From NCBI GenBank assembly GCA_019914995.1, contig CM034129.1:6585725-6649724 (forward strand): 64,000 bases of DNA. The letters run 5' to 3'. Made by a program: the position numbers and the translations under genes. The notes below the pieces were generated by a model. That model was not told the DNA's origin, did not search any database, and saw only the letters and a list, made by a program, of their open reading frames with translations. The first letter of the stretch is position 1; each line of letters opens with the position of its first letter. Below are positions 36,401 through 49,040 of this stretch, piece after piece. Source of the DNA: Acanthochlamys bracteata. Lineage: Eukaryota; Streptophyta; Magnoliopsida; Pandanales; Velloziaceae.

Positions 36401-37824
36401 TGAATGAAAATAATAAAATAAAATAGTTATTTACATTTTTCTATTCATCTTGGTAGTTAGATTTATTTTAATCAGGATTAAAATAAATAAAATATACATC
36501 CATTTCGCCGGGGGCACCCGCCCAACTAACATACACGAATGACCGTCGAGAAAAGAGGACGCACGAATCCAAGCGGTAATTTTGTGTGGACCAATAGCGT
36601 TAGAGCAGGTGTGCTCTGGAATGTGCGGGCTGGGTTTTTAGACAAATTCAATTGATTTGAAGAAAAAGTGGTACACCAGAACGTGGTCACGTTTGGTGGT
36701 CAAAGTTATAAGCTTTTCAGATCTCAACGCACAATAATGAGTTTCAGTCTTCCATGCCATCACAATATGCAAACCAAAACAACAAACCTAAATAGAATCT
36801 ACAAGTGTCGAAGCCCCTGTGTACCTTGCTTTGGTTGCATGCATCACTGCAAACAATTTTCTTATGTTTTATCCATCCAATACTAATAATAATTATAGTA
36901 ACTAACATGCATAATTGTTTATTGATAAGCCTATGATTATAGGGCACTTTTGCAATTTGACGGTACCCAATGATTCTTTAGCAAGTTCAGGTCTTCCCAT
37001 ATGAGAATTAGAAAAGATAGTTTTCGGAACCTTATATCTGTAGAATCTGCAGTTTCATGTACGAATGTAATGGCTGTTTCGTCCTTAAAGGTGTTAACAT
37101 GGAAGTCTATTTTTAACTAAATTTTATCCCAATGAATGAGTTATACAAACAGTTTTTGGAAAAGGTTCATAGAACCTTGACGAAATTCATAGTTGTCAAC
37201 TTCAAAAGTAAAAATAATAACAACAAATATAATCGGTTAAGAGAGTCGTGACAAATTTATTATTTGATAACTCAAAACTGTGACACCTAGGGCGCACCTA
37301 TCATTTAAATTTTATTTTTAACAATTAATTTTAATATAAAATAAATAAAATTTTTGAAATAATTTTTTTATATTAATTTTTTTAAAATTTGCAATTAATT
37401 AACATATAAATTTATTTTTTATTAAATATTTTAATTTTATATTTAATTTTTCGAACTTATTTTTAAAAATAAATTTATCTCAAAGTAAATATACTCTTAA
37501 TTTTTTGGACTTCTAACAATACCTTAATCATGTATATTTGGATAAAACAATAGTTACATCCCATTATAAGAGATCAGCCTGTTTAATAATCAACAGACCA
37601 TCCTTTAAGGTGTCTGATCATTCTCTCAACGTATTTCTGTGTCTTTTTCATTCTTTCGAAGAGAAGAATGCCTGCCGTACGCCTTTCTCTATGCACTTTT
37701 TTCAGTAAGCTGTATGAACTTGCATAATCGCCTTATGAGGACCTGAAATTGCGATTGTGTGTTAATTGTATAAAAGAGCGAGTGAGAGAAAAAGAGGTGA
37801 AGGTAGAGATGAGAGTATATGATC
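33441..37824. other. long AT-rich, gene-poor stretch
   Basis: Dominated by A/T runs and short AAAATTT-type repeats, especially 34600-34790, 35240-35440, 35800-36220 and 37300-37500. Several look like decayed fold-back elements, with near-palindromic A/T blocks bounded by sequences such as GGGTGCATTTTT at 34598. Around 36500-36950 the base composition is more balanced, with frames of about 70 codons on both strands but no recognisable motif. No gene is supported. Confidence 0.4.
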
Positions 37825-38640
37825 CGATCTAAAAATACGATTCGAAATTTATCTATTTAATTAAAATTAGGATTAGAAATTTTGATCCCTATAAATATAT
37901 GAGTTGAGTTAAAATTGAATAAATTTGATCCGACTATTAAATGGATCGATTTAGATTAACTCAAAATTAATCTATCAATCCAAATTATCATATTTTAAAA
38001 AATATATTTGATTTTTTCTTTTCGTATATTAAAATATTGAAAATAAAAATAATCAATAATAGTAATTTATAAATTATTAAATTATATAATATTTATAATT
38101 AATTATTATTTTTATATTTTAGTAAAATAGTGTAATATGTGAATTATAATATTATCCAAAGTATTACTATGTAAGTATTTCTGTAATGACGAATTTAAAT
38201 TTCGTATAAAAATTTTTAACAAAATTTTGTTAGATAGCTATATTTATCTAAATTTTTATCGAAATCATTAGTATATATTTATAATTATAAAATTTCAGCT
38301 GTCAAATATTTTCAAAAAAAATAAAAATAAAATATTTTAGATATTTTAACGATCAACAAAAATATTAAAAAATACATATTTAACTGGCATTTACTATATT
38401 TTATCACTAAAAATATTATACATTTTTATTATAACTAATTTGATAATTTTACTAAATTTTAAATATATAAAGTTAAAAATAAATAATTTTAATTATTAAA
38501 TAAAAAATCAGAATTTAATTTAATTATTAATAAATTAAATTAAAATTAAATAATTTTAATTTATATAAATTTATAAATTAAATTAAAATTAAATAAATTT
38601 AATTCAGTTATTAAATAAATCGACTCTCGAACCACGAATT
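37825..38640 (+). repeat. AT-rich dispersed repeat, copy 2
   Basis: Decayed relative of 32370-33440. It shares ATCCGATCT..., GAGTTGAGTTAAAATTGAA, ATTAAATGGATCGATTTAG, CTATCAATCCAAATTATCAT and the later ...ACTAAAAATATTATAC... block in the same order and orientation. Confidence 0.55.
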
Positions 38641-40816
38641 TAAATCGATACGAAGTGAATCTTGCGAAGATAGAAAAAGTGAGAGAGCAGAAAAGTGGAG
38701 CACCTTTTTGTTTGTCTTTATACTACTTGGAGTTTGAAATTGAAATGAATATTTAAACGCCTCCTTTCCTTGTACGATAAAAGAAAGAAAACCCAAAAGA
38801 AATAAAAATGGTGAAAGCTTGGAGCCAGAGGGGTACGTTTAAGATACTTATATAATTCTTTTAAAATATAATATTATAAAAATTTTTAAAAGTAAATTTT
38901 TTATTTAAAATAATAAAATTATGCATATAAATCTTTTAATTTAAAAGTAATTGAAAATTTATACATATAAAATTGAAAAGTAACGTAAAACGTCACCACA
39001 ATATTGTGCAAGTAGGTAGTGAGCGCGCGCAGGATGCTCAACTTTTCATTCACTCATTTATACCTACCTTTGCGCATTCACCAAGATTATTCATTAGCAC
39101 GTAGGACTGTAGGAGTGTTTAGGAATCGTTTGAAGTTGTTTATATGAAATAAAATTTTTTTAAGTAAATATTTTATTTATATTAAAAATATAATTATATC
39201 TTTATTTAAAAATAAAATAATAATATATAATATAAATTTTTTTATATTTTATAAAAATTTTTAAATAAAATTTGTATAATATTATAAAAAATTTATTAAA
39301 AATTTAAAATAAAATGAAGAAATAAAATTTATCTCGTAAGTAATGCCAAACAACAATTCCTTATTATATAAGAAGAAGCAATAGTTTGTATTTGTTCTGA
39401 GTACATATATATTATGATATCTCCTAATTATATCATATCTTAACCATATTTGTAGCCTAACATTAGTTATCACGAGGCCAAACAATATCCTAGTCACGTA
39501 AAAAATATGATGTAACAAAATTTAATAACAAAAATTTTAGCATGAAAAGGGAAAGGAAAAAGTTGTTGTCATGGGTTATATGGGTTGCAAGTTGCGTTAT
39601 GCCAATGGCAGGATTGCCATGTGAGAAGGCCTGCAGTGCAGTGCCAAGACCATGCATGACCATGAGTCGTGTTTTCTATATCTATCCCAAGATCTATATC
39701 ACTGCTACTCTGAAGAGATGGGCATCTTTTGTTAACCAACTCACTTTTCTTTCGCTCAACAATCATTATACGAAGAAGAACGGTTAAGGCTCCGTTTACT
39801 ATTATTTTTTATATATTTTTAAAAACTTTTTGTAACATTTTGAATTTTAATACAATTTATATATTTTTATTATTTTATATATACAACTTTTTTTATCATT
39901 TAAAGTTTATTTTTTAAAAATTTACCTTCAAACCATTCTACTTTAAAGAATTCCAAATTATCCATAAAAAACATTTATTTTTTATCTTTCGTTCTGTGTG
40001 TCTGTGCGCGTCTCTTTCATTCATAACAACAAAAAAACAACGAAGACATCAAAGATCAATCAAACACTTTCCTCTCTGCTCTGTTGTTTGACTGATGACA
40101 CTCACATGAACTTGTTATTGGAATTTTTGGTCCTAGTCGATCACGTTGGTGTTGTTAGTTTAGGATGCGTGCATATAAAAAGTTATTTTTTAACTTTTTT
40201 TTATTTTATATTTTTTAATATAAATTTTACAAAATATTTAAAAAATTTATTTAAAAATTTAGATAGTGTAAAATTTTTTTTCATAATATCAATTTTTTAT
40301 ACATATTGTTATTATTTTTTTAAAAATAAAAAAAATAAAAATAAAAATATTATTTTGAAAACAATTTCACCCTTAATCGAAGCCTGCCCACCAACTCCAA
40401 CTCCACTCCAGACATTTCACATTGCAGCTTGTAATTATCGCAAGCAAACCCGTCTATCACTCTTTACATGTAGCAATTAATTGAAGAGGATGAAGAGAAA
40501 ACAAGCGCTGCTAATTAACCACAATAACAAAGAGAGGAACCAAAACAGTGTACTCAATTTCATACTTGGAAAATCCAAAAAAATTCAAAAGACAGCTAGA
40601 TCTACACACATGATCAGAAAACATAACGCAAATCTGCAGATACAGATCTAAATCTTAGCTCTGTTTTCTTAACATACCTGATGTATTTCAAAAGTAATTA
40701 AACAAATAGTAGTAATTAACAAGGAGTAATGAATCTCAAAAATTACAAACAGAAAACAAAGAGAACTCAAACACGAGCAGCTTGTTCTTCATGTCAATGT
40801 AATGATGGATGAATTT
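38641..40816. other. intergenic, no gene recognised
   Basis: AT-rich DNA with a few gene-like islands. At 38809 an ATG reads MVKAWSQR followed by a GT dinucleotide, but no downstream exon was recognised. Frames at 39542-39787 and 39998-40480 lack motifs, and the latter is mostly Phe/Lys/Asn runs from A/T tracts. The last few hundred bases should include the 3' UTR of the next gene (minus strand). Confidence 0.4.
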
Positions 40817-42232
40817 CTATCCTGTAACTGCAAGCAAAGATGGTGTTCCTCTGCTGTTCTCTGATCTCACTAAATGTTGTTCTTCTCCATTACCAATCCG
40901 AGCTTTCTCAACTGCGCCAATGGTGGCAGCAGTAATACTCCTAGTAGGATTATTACCAAACTTTGAAGAGAAAGAAGGCCTGAAGGCTCTCATAGGGCTA
41001 GCAAAAGCCCATGCCCAGCTTCTGCTACGAGCATGCGGTGCGCCTGTAGCACCACTTGGCACGGCCATCTCATGATCAACATCAACTGCACCGGCAGCAG
41101 CTGAGAGCCAATAAGAAGAAGATGAAGATGAATAGATCATCCCGAACCCTCCGAAGATTCCACCACAACGGACTCTTTCCTTGATCATTCCCTGTTGCTG
41201 GTGATGAAGTTTTGAAGAACTTGTACTATGGTGCTTTGTTTCACGCTGTGATTCAACTCTCCGAAGAGTACAGTCACCGAATCCTGTAGAGAGACGTTCG
41301 AGAAAATCTCCCGAGAAGCTTCTGCTTCCGCAGCCTACCGATCTAGACCGTCCGACTTTACGTCCGAAAGAAGATGAACTTGAAAGTTGGCTTTCATCTT
41401 CTTCTATAACTACAACACTGATGTTGTTATCTCTTCTTGGAGTAGCCTTTAGAGCTTCTGGCTGGACAGTTGCTGCTGCTGGTGTTGTATTGACTATGCA
41501 TTGTTGCTCTTGATGATTTTGTTGTTGATGGCGGCGGTGGCATTGCTGAGTTTTCAGACCATGCTGCTGCTGTCCTTCGCCGGATGACGAAGAAGATCTT
41601 GCCTTGGAAGAAGAAGACGATGAAGAAGTGGAAGACAAGGAAAGGAAAGACCAGAAACTTTTCTTTCTTGGACTGTCCAGGACCACTTGACCAAATCCAC
41701 CACTGGGCGCAACGGATTTGCTTCTCTTCAACACTGCAGCTGCAGAACTAGTGTTACTGCTAGCAGTGGCATCCCGAACAGGGGCGTTATAGGAATTGTT
41801 GTATGCAGTGCTAGTAGTAGCAGTAACGCTTGATCTCTTCTTCTTACGAGAAGAAGAAGAAAGCAAGTAGGACATTCTATACCGCCGGCTTCGATGCTCA
41901 GAAGCATTATCAGTAGGAGCGTTAATGCCGGAACCGAAGTTGGAGGAAGAAGAAGAGAAATCATTGAAGGAAGGAGAAGAAGAAGATGAAGAGTGTTGCT
42001 GTTGTTGGTGTTGTAGAGCAGATGAAGAAGAAGAAGAAGAAGAAGAAGAGAAGAAAGGGTTTGAGAGCTTCGAAGAAGAAACAAGCTTACCAAGTTTTTC
42101 TTGCAAACAGAGAGCACAGATTCCACCAGGGTTAATCCCCCTATACGGATGCTCGCTGCAGTACTGCATCCCATCTCCTCCCATGTCGTTGTCCATCACC
42201 GCCCCAACTCCTCCAAGCTTGTTCTCACCCAT
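40817..42232 (-). CDS. Ser-rich plant protein with DUF740/OCTOPUS-like N-terminal Cys/His motif
   Basis: Single exon, 471 aa, from ATG at 42232 to TAG at 40817. The N-terminus has a compact conserved block, YCSEHPYRGINPGGICALCL then QEKLGKL. Its spacing is Cys25-x2-His28-x10-Cys39-x2-Cys42, like the start of DUF740/OCTOPUS-family proteins (C..HP...GIC..CL.E.L), which are membrane-associated polarity regulators of vascular development. The rest is low complexity: poly-Ser, poly-Gln/His and basic patches (SRKKKRSS, RKVGRSRSVG). Short conserved-looking islands are SPRKKSFWSFLSL, FSGDFLERLSTGFGDCTLRRVESQRE and SRSWAWAFASPMRAFRP. There is no signal peptide or membrane span. The function of this subgroup is unknown to me. 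Codon repeats (GAA/GAG on the plus strand near 42020-42057) underlie the Ser tract. Confidence 0.88.
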   Translation of the reverse strand: MGENKLGGVGAVMDNDMGGDGMQYCSEHPYRGINPGGICALCLQEKLGKLVSSSKLSNPFFSSSSSSSSSSALQHQQQQHSSSSSSPSFNDFSSSSSNFGSGINAPTDNASEHRSRRYRMSYLLSSSSRKKKRSSVTATTSTAYNNSYNAPVRDATASSNTSSAAAVLKRSKSVAPSGGFGQVVLDSPRKKSFWSFLSLSSTSSSSSSSKARSSSSSGEGQQQHGLKTQQCHRRHQQQNHQEQQCIVNTTPAAATVQPEALKATPRRDNNISVVVIEEDESQLSSSSSFGRKVGRSRSVGCGSRSFSGDFLERLSTGFGDCTLRRVESQRETKHHSTSSSKLHHQQQGMIKERVRCGGIFGGFGMIYSSSSSSYWLSAAAGAVDVDHEMAVPSGATGAPHARSRSWAWAFASPMRAFRPSFSSKFGNNPTRSITAATIGAVEKARIGNGEEQHLVRSENSRGTPSLLAVTG

Positions 42233-43397
42233 GCAAATTTCTTTCTTCTCTGTTGCTCTATCTATTCCGTTGAGAACTTCGAAATGCTTAGATTCACTCT
42301 CTCAGGAGATGGAAGAAGGAGGATGGGAGTGGTTGTGCCTTCAATGAATGAATGAATGCTTTGGTTTTTGATGTTTTCTTTTACTTTTTTCTTTCTTGCT
42401 AAATATCTCACACCGGGCTGATCAGATCTACAATAACACTGTAGTGTAGTAGTAGTAGAAGACTAGTAGTCTTTTAGTGTATAACAAAACGGGATCCTCG
42501 GGGAACGGACAGAAGAGTGTGCAGAAGCACGTGGAGCCGGGCACTAGTTTATGCTTGTGCGCTGCATAGTGTAGACAAACGAGACGATGGAAGTTTTTAC
42601 ATTAATCCCATGTTGTTTGTTTATTGCAGAAACAAAGCTCAATGGTTAATTGCTTCATTAGATTGTTTAACTGTGGAGTCAAGAATCTTTTTGCCGGGAA
42701 GAGAGAATGCCAGAGGAAAGAATTTATTAGGTAATCCACATGCTAGAATTTTAGTGAAAATGTCTGATCGGACAGTTTTCAAGAGGAAGCATGCACTCCA
42801 AAACTACCTAATAATTTTCATGCCGGAGCATGGAGAAATGGTGGAGACACTAAACCTGGATGAAACATTCCCACGCTCGAAAGAATCCTTACCTCTTTTT
42901 AAACTACGAGCAATGAAGGTTCTTATACAGGAGCATTCATCTTGACATGGCTATGCTAATAGCTTCATGACACAAATCCGGACATGTCACAGTAAAGATT
43001 CGAAGGAACAGAGACTCAACCTAAAAGCATTTGAAGTCCCATGTAACACTTAAAAACTAAAGCAAACGACTTCATGAAAATGTGTCAACAGTTCAGTCTA
43101 CTTAGCAAAAAAAATGGTCGTTCAATATCAAGTTAAAACTGAGAACAAGGAATCTGGTTTGCCATAAGATATTAAACATGGGACTTACGGAAATGTAGAT
43201 ATGGTAATATACTAGCACAGAAAATATATCTGAACACAGTATAAACAAGAATAGAGCCAGTAAACAGTATCCACCTCAAAAGCTAGTTGTCTCAATACTT
43301 TCACCAACCAAATAACATCACCCAACCACTGCTGAAAGTAAAGCATATAGAGCCATATCCAACCCGGACTCCATGCTCATAGGTCTCATGCGAAAAA
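42233..43397. other. promoter/5' UTR of the Ser-rich gene and 3' UTR of AKR2
   Basis: The left part is the 5' flank of the Ser-rich gene, including a GAATGAATGAATG microsatellite near 42345 and a (GTA)n-like repeat near 42440. A 142-codon plus-strand frame at 42517-42945 (MCRSTWSRALVYACALHSVD at the start) has no motif I recognise; it could be chance or a small orphan gene. The right part should be the 3' UTR of the AKR2 gene. Confidence 0.4.
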
Positions 43398-46300
43398 TCA
43401 CAAGAAAGCATCCTTCTCAAGCAACTTCAACACTTCGTCCTGGTTGTTCAGCTTGGCAACATCGATTGGTGTCTTTCCATCCAAATTTTGAAGAGTTCTA
43501 CATAACATAATTATCCAAATAAGGAAGTATATCAATGTTTGATGAATCGGGCAACATTAACTACAAAATATCAGTTTATCAAGTAACTTACACAGCTGCA
43601 CCATTCTCCAAAAGAAGCGCAACACACTCCTTCTGCCCATAACCAGCAGCATAATGAAGAGGACTATTTTTGTTCTTATCCAAGGCATCCACTTTCGCAC
43701 CAGCTTCAAGAAGAACTTGAACGCAATTTACCTGAGCAACACAAACAGACATAAAAATACTGACACAAGATTGCTGGCAGTGCAGATGAAGCTGTGGTGG
43801 TAATCTAACATCAGCAGGTTGATCAATTAAGATTTTGGAAAACAGAGCATTTGCAATAGGGGACAACATTTGGAGAAGTGACAAAAAGAAGTCTTAAAAC
43901 TGGGTGCATCTTACCATCTACAAAACGAGACCTCATGGACAAAATCAAAATAGTACAATCATGATCAAAGCAAAAAATATGAATATGCACAGTAAAATCA
44001 TCATCAAGAGTATGACATCTTAAATACATTGAATAAGAACAAAACTACAACTGAAGCATCCTCTTGGAAAGATCAACTTGGTATCCTACCATGATGTTTG
44101 TTTAGGTTAAGTATGTGGAGTTCACTTACCTCACCATATCCACAAGCAAAATGCAGAGCTGTTCTACCCTCTGCATCTTCTTCATCCTTGTTTGCTCCAG
44201 CAGCAAGGGCACTCTTCAAACCCTAAGCATAAAAATAACATTCAAGGATGATTATGGCTTGAAATTATGTGAAAGAAAGGAGCTTCCAGAAAATATAAAA
44301 CCAAACAGCTCGACATGAGATAGAAGCAATTACGGATATATCAAGCAACAACTTTCACAACATCAAATTCAAGCAACCATGCAAATCCACCTAGAAAACA
44401 TTCAGTTTAAGGCACAATCTAGGAGAAGGAATGACTGACAGAAGACATCAAAATAGAACTATTGGTTAATCTGAATACATAACAGGCAGAACTACACTAC
44501 AGTAATTGTCACTAGCTTCGTGTAACTAACAGAAACTGAATCCACTAGGAAATGTACATCTGCAACCAATTAAAACAAGTTGCTAATTGTTTAGCTCATC
44601 GATGAGTTACTCCCACCGCAATTGCAAACTCAAATGGCATGTGAAGGATGTCATCATGGAAGAGTAAACTAACAAAGTAGATAGATAATACAGTCATAAA
44701 ATAGAACGGTATTGTATTCTTAAAAGTTTATTTATGAAAACAATTTCAAGGACATTATGTCACCTCATCATCACCAATACTAGCAGTATGATGAATGACA
44801 GACTCATCTGTATCTCCAGCTTCATCTGTTGCTTCTTCTGGTCTAGGGGTCTCTGAAGAAGTTGCCCCCTCCACTGTACTATGCACGCCAATTGCTTTGC
44901 CTAGCTTCTGCAGAACATCTTGGTCATTCCAGTACCTGAACAACGCAATTTAGGCCATGAAAACTCATATGACTCTTTTAACAATCCAAAGATGCAAAAT
45001 GGTACACTGTACTTCATCATAGCAGCTGGGCCTTCACTCTCAATCTCATTGAAGACTTTCTTCAAGGATGGATCATCCTTCACACGAGCCAATTGTTCTT
45101 CAAATTTTTCTTTATGAGCTGGACTTGACAAATTATCCAGCATACTTGACATTCCAGGATCCTGACCATAATATAGGACATATTTTACCACATAGAATTA
45201 CTTACATACATCTCTCCCATATCATAACGTGAAACCTTAACAACAGTGCACCTGCATTATAACATTTCCAAGCCGCTCTGCCATGGTCATGAACTGAGGA
45301 TTTTGCATGACCTGCTGCATAGTCGACATATATTGTTGGGGATCAAACTGAGGAGCATCTTGGCTACCACTCTGAACAGTCTGCTGCAGCTGATCAGCCA
45401 ATTGGGTAAAGACAGGATCCTGTGCAATCTGCTCTGCTAACTCTTTTATACTTGGGTCCTGTGACATGACAAATGTATAGTAAGAACACAATATGGCGAG
45501 ATATAGAAATACTGAAAAGGCCTATTAGAGAAATATGTAAGATATGTTAATCAACATTAGAGCAAGAAACAGTGTTGTTCAATCAAAGAAAGCAACAAAT
45601 TGAAATCACATGCATACACATGTTACTTTACAGCACCAATAGTTGTGAGCACCTAACTACTTAAACAATTGATCCATGGTCCACCTATGAGATGATTATT
45701 TCAGCTTCAAGAGCATATAGTACACAATCATCCATATGGCCATTCACCCTAATTATAGGAAAATCAGATCAGCAGTGAAAGCAATAGAAGGAACAAGGAA
45801 GCATGACACTAAATTAAGTACCTTAGATGAAAGAAGAAGGAATTGCACAAACCAAGTTTTATTGCTACAAGTGACAAATTAATAAGCAACAAAAGAAATT
45901 GTACTTTATCACTAACTATCATGAAAGTAGGAGTGTAATCCAAAGAGATATTTGTAAATCAGATAGGCATTAGTAGAGTCAATGAACTAAAGTGGCTTTC
46001 TCGTACACAGGCAATTGAAAAGTTAAGTTACAGGAAATTAACTAAATAAACAAATGACAGAAAAAGAGCGATTTTAGTTAACTTGAAGTACAAATAGATT
46101 ATCATCTTGCTAAAGGAAAGGTGCTTCACGTTAACATATCTATGAGTATAGAGAACATAAGGGCAATAACTAGAATAAAGTACCTCCATTTTGCAACAAA
46201 AGGGATTTTCAATAAGCGAGACTTTAAATGCCTGTTACCTTTTTAGCATAAAGGATGCTCAATGTCTCCAATCTCAAACAAAGATCAAGATACTGTTTAC

Positions 46301-48003
46301 CACTTCTTTTACCTTTTACATGATTATGGATACAAAAGTATCAAACTTGTCTTAACGCTCTCCATAGAAGTGTCAATGCTAAAACTCTTTTATCCTCATA
46401 GAAACTTCATTGGAGATAATAGGTACAATGAACAACAGTTTCTTTGTTACATGATAACATAAATGCTGAATCACTGATATTAATTTCAACCAATGTGTTT
46501 TTTACCGACTTTCTTATTCAGAATTTTACTAGTGCTTCATCTGCCATAATAACTGCAAACAGTTCAAGCAGGTTCCAAACATCCACTAAATAGAATGGCA
46601 AATGTTCGAAGTTGTGTTGTGATCAATTTTGTGAAGGAACTACATGCAGAATGTCTTTAACAGATGTTTAGTGCAATCTGACAGAAATCTGCAATGCAAA
46701 ATGATACTTTGGCAAAAGATTATTGCTCCATCACGAGCAAACTCTTCAGAGCAAACAAACTTGCATAAAGAATTAGCTGTAGTTCAAAAACAGTGGTTGA
46801 AGTTCAACATATGTTGTTGACAATGATATGATCACAGTCTATGCATCAAAAGGAAGAGGAATGAGAGTACATTTAACAAGCCAGCCATGGAAGAAAAGTC
46901 GAAGGCGTCCGTAGGGAGACCAGTTGGCATTGAAGGAGCAGCTACAGTTCCGGTTTTGGATGCCTTCCCCTCCTCTGAGCCCGATTTTCCATCTAGAAGC
47001 ATCTCAGTCAATAAAATGCATCAAATCCAACAAATAACCCATCAAGCTGGCAACATTATCATTAGCAGTGAAGTATAGCTGCAACTAATAATTCTTGCTT
47101 AGATTTGGGTATTCCATACTAGTTCATGGTATCGATTTAACTAATCATAATGGATGTATCTAGTAGTTTTTGTCTTTTCGTAATATTGTACCTACTCTAA
47201 GAATTATAATATGTTACACAAAAATTGATTGAATTATCTGTCATACTCTCTTCCCAATATCTTTACCAATTATCATCAACAGGCATCATACACACTCTTA
47301 AACTTTGTCAATAGATTAGGCAATGTTTGACAGCAACGTTTATCTGTGAGTCATTTCTTGCAATGCAATCAGTCTCATCACACGTAGGCTTCAAGCATCT
47401 TCGAGCTTCCGCAATTTTGTTTCAACAGTTTCTGCTTAAATTTCAGTTGTTCCCACAACAGCTACAAGTTTCCATACTGACATGTTCTTTAGCAAATTTC
47501 GCAAAATAGTCACAGTCAGTAACAACCCTAGTACTTCAAATCTGGCAGTTAAATCTACATTGATTTCTATTGGGAAGGATGCTACTATTAACAGGCATAA
47601 TTCCTATAACAACAAAACAATCCAGATACAGGAGTTAATCTAGATTGTTAAAACTCTTATTATGTGCAAAAATGAAGACTACGAGTAAATGAAGACGAGA
47701 CTTTAGCATATATATTTAAGAGCACACGATCAACACACACAAGTTATTTTTGACTGATTATTATTACTGCTCATGCTTTAATTAACTTGCTTCAGATTTC
47801 CCTGAAATCAGTGTTGATTCAAACACATGTATTCCAGTGAACAACCAAACCTAAAACATAAAAAACCACTGACAAATCAAGTTTAAAGAAAATCCCAAAT
47901 TGTAGAATTCCAGTAAAATCAACCACATAAAGGAAGAACAACAGAGAAAAATCATTAGATTGAGAGAGAAATTCTCAAAACCTTGATTGCCGGAGGAAGA
48001 CAT
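43398..48003 (-). CDS. AKR2: ankyrin repeat-containing protein AKR2
   Basis: Eight exons on the minus strand, all GT-AG with consistent phases: 48003-47982, 46992-46871, 45458-45252, 45161-45013, 44935-44764, 44222-44130, 43731-43592 and 43497-43398. They encode 334 aa, close to Arabidopsis AKR2A/B. The N-terminus ([20 protein letters not shown]) is acidic and disordered. STI1-like segments follow at about 49-110 ([20 protein letters not shown]) and 118-170 ([14 protein letters not shown]...[12 protein letters not shown]). An acidic linker leads into C-terminal ankyrin repeats at about 224-334 ([20 protein letters not shown], then [20 protein letters not shown], then [20 protein letters not shown]). 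Family knowledge: AKR2 is a cytosolic chaperone that delivers outer-envelope and tail-anchored proteins to chloroplasts, and it binds 14-3-3 proteins and peroxisomal ascorbate peroxidase. The gene appears intact. Confidence 0.95.
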
Positions 48004-48303
48004 GGAGTGGATCAGGGGGTACACGGCGTACGTTGCTTCGAGAGAGGGGAAGGAAAGACTTGGGTGTTAAACTAATTCTCCCGAGGGCAAACTAATCGGA
48101 AGAAGACCTTTAAGTACACCTCCCTCTCTCAATGTGTGACGTGGCGCAAAGGTGGTCGGACGAGAACTCTCGGCGTACATCTCTCGGACTACGAAGACGT
48201 TTAGAAATGCTTAAAAATAATATAATTTTTTTAAATTTACTTTGAAATTCTTAAAAAATAAAAGGTTTAATTTTGTATCTAAATAATATATATATATATA
48301 TAT
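48004..48303. promoter_or_regulatory. AKR2 upstream region ending in a (TA)n microsatellite
   Basis: About 280 bp of 5' flank for the AKR2 gene, followed by a (TA)n run at about 48285-48303 where the first palindromic element is inserted. No specific promoter motif is claimed. Confidence 0.4.
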
Positions 48304-48695
48304 GAGGAGGGATAGAGGCACTCCCTTTTTAAGAATACTTTCGGACACTCTCTTTTCAATTTATGATCGGGGTGATTTTCAAATCCAATATCGACCATTG
48401 GATATGAAGAATTATGAGTTAGAAACATATCTATAAAGTTTCCGCTCAATCGGACAACGAATTAACTTCTATCCGATCATTTGATCAAGATGACAAAAAG
48501 TAAGAAAACTTAAAAATATATATGTTGTATCATTTCTGTCATCTTGATCAAATAATCGAATGGAGGTGAATTCGTGGTCCGATTGAACTGAAATTTTATA
48601 GGTAAATTTCTAACTCATAATTCTTCATATCCAATGGTGGAGATTGGATTTGGAAATTATTCCAACTATAAACCGGGAAGGGAGTGCCCTTAAGG
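48304..48695. repeat. palindromic TA-microsatellite-associated element, copy A
   Basis: A near-perfect inverted repeat of about 390 bp. The left arm runs GGGATAGAGGCACTCCC ... CAATCGGACAACGAATT ... TTGATCAAGATGACA. The right arm is its reverse complement, ending GGGAGTGCCC. The central loop is AT-rich (TTAAAAATATATATG). It abuts a (TA)n run on the left and copy B on the right. No coding capacity; it would fold into a long RNA hairpin. Confidence 0.75.
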
Positions 48696-49022
48696 ATGGA
48701 TAGGGGCACATGGTAATGAAAAACTATGAGTTAAAAACATATCCATAAAAAATCAGCTCAATTGGACTACGAATTTATATTCATCCGGTCACTTGATCAA
48801 GATGATAGAAAATAAGAAATTTTAAAAATATATATATTGTATCATTTCTGTCATCTTGATCAAATGATCGGATGGACGTGAATTCGTACTCCGATTGAGC
48901 TGAAATTTTATTAATATATCTCTAACTTATAGTTCTTCATATCCAACGGTGGAGATTAAATTTATAGGTCACTCCGACCATAAACCGGAGAGAAAGTATC
49001 CGGGAGTGCTCCTATTCCTTCC
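48696..49022. repeat. palindromic element, copy B (left arm shortened)
   Basis: Starts GGATAGGGGCACATGG and ends GGGAGTGCTCCTATTCC next to a (TA)n run at 49024-49038. The right arm is complete (AACGGTGGAGATT, CACTCCGACCATAAACCGG). The corresponding outer part of the left arm is missing. Same family as copy A, directly adjacent to it. Confidence 0.7.
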
Positions 49023-49040
49023 TTTATATATATATATATG

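Noticed and set aside
39998-40480. 160-codon plus-strand frame
   Set aside because: Largely Phe, Lys and Asn runs from A/T tracts, with no motif; expected by chance.
41728-42355. Leu-rich and Glu-rich frames of 148 and 140 codons overlapping the Ser-rich gene
   Set aside because: Translations of the poly-Ser codon repeat in the wrong frame or strand (CTT and GAA runs).
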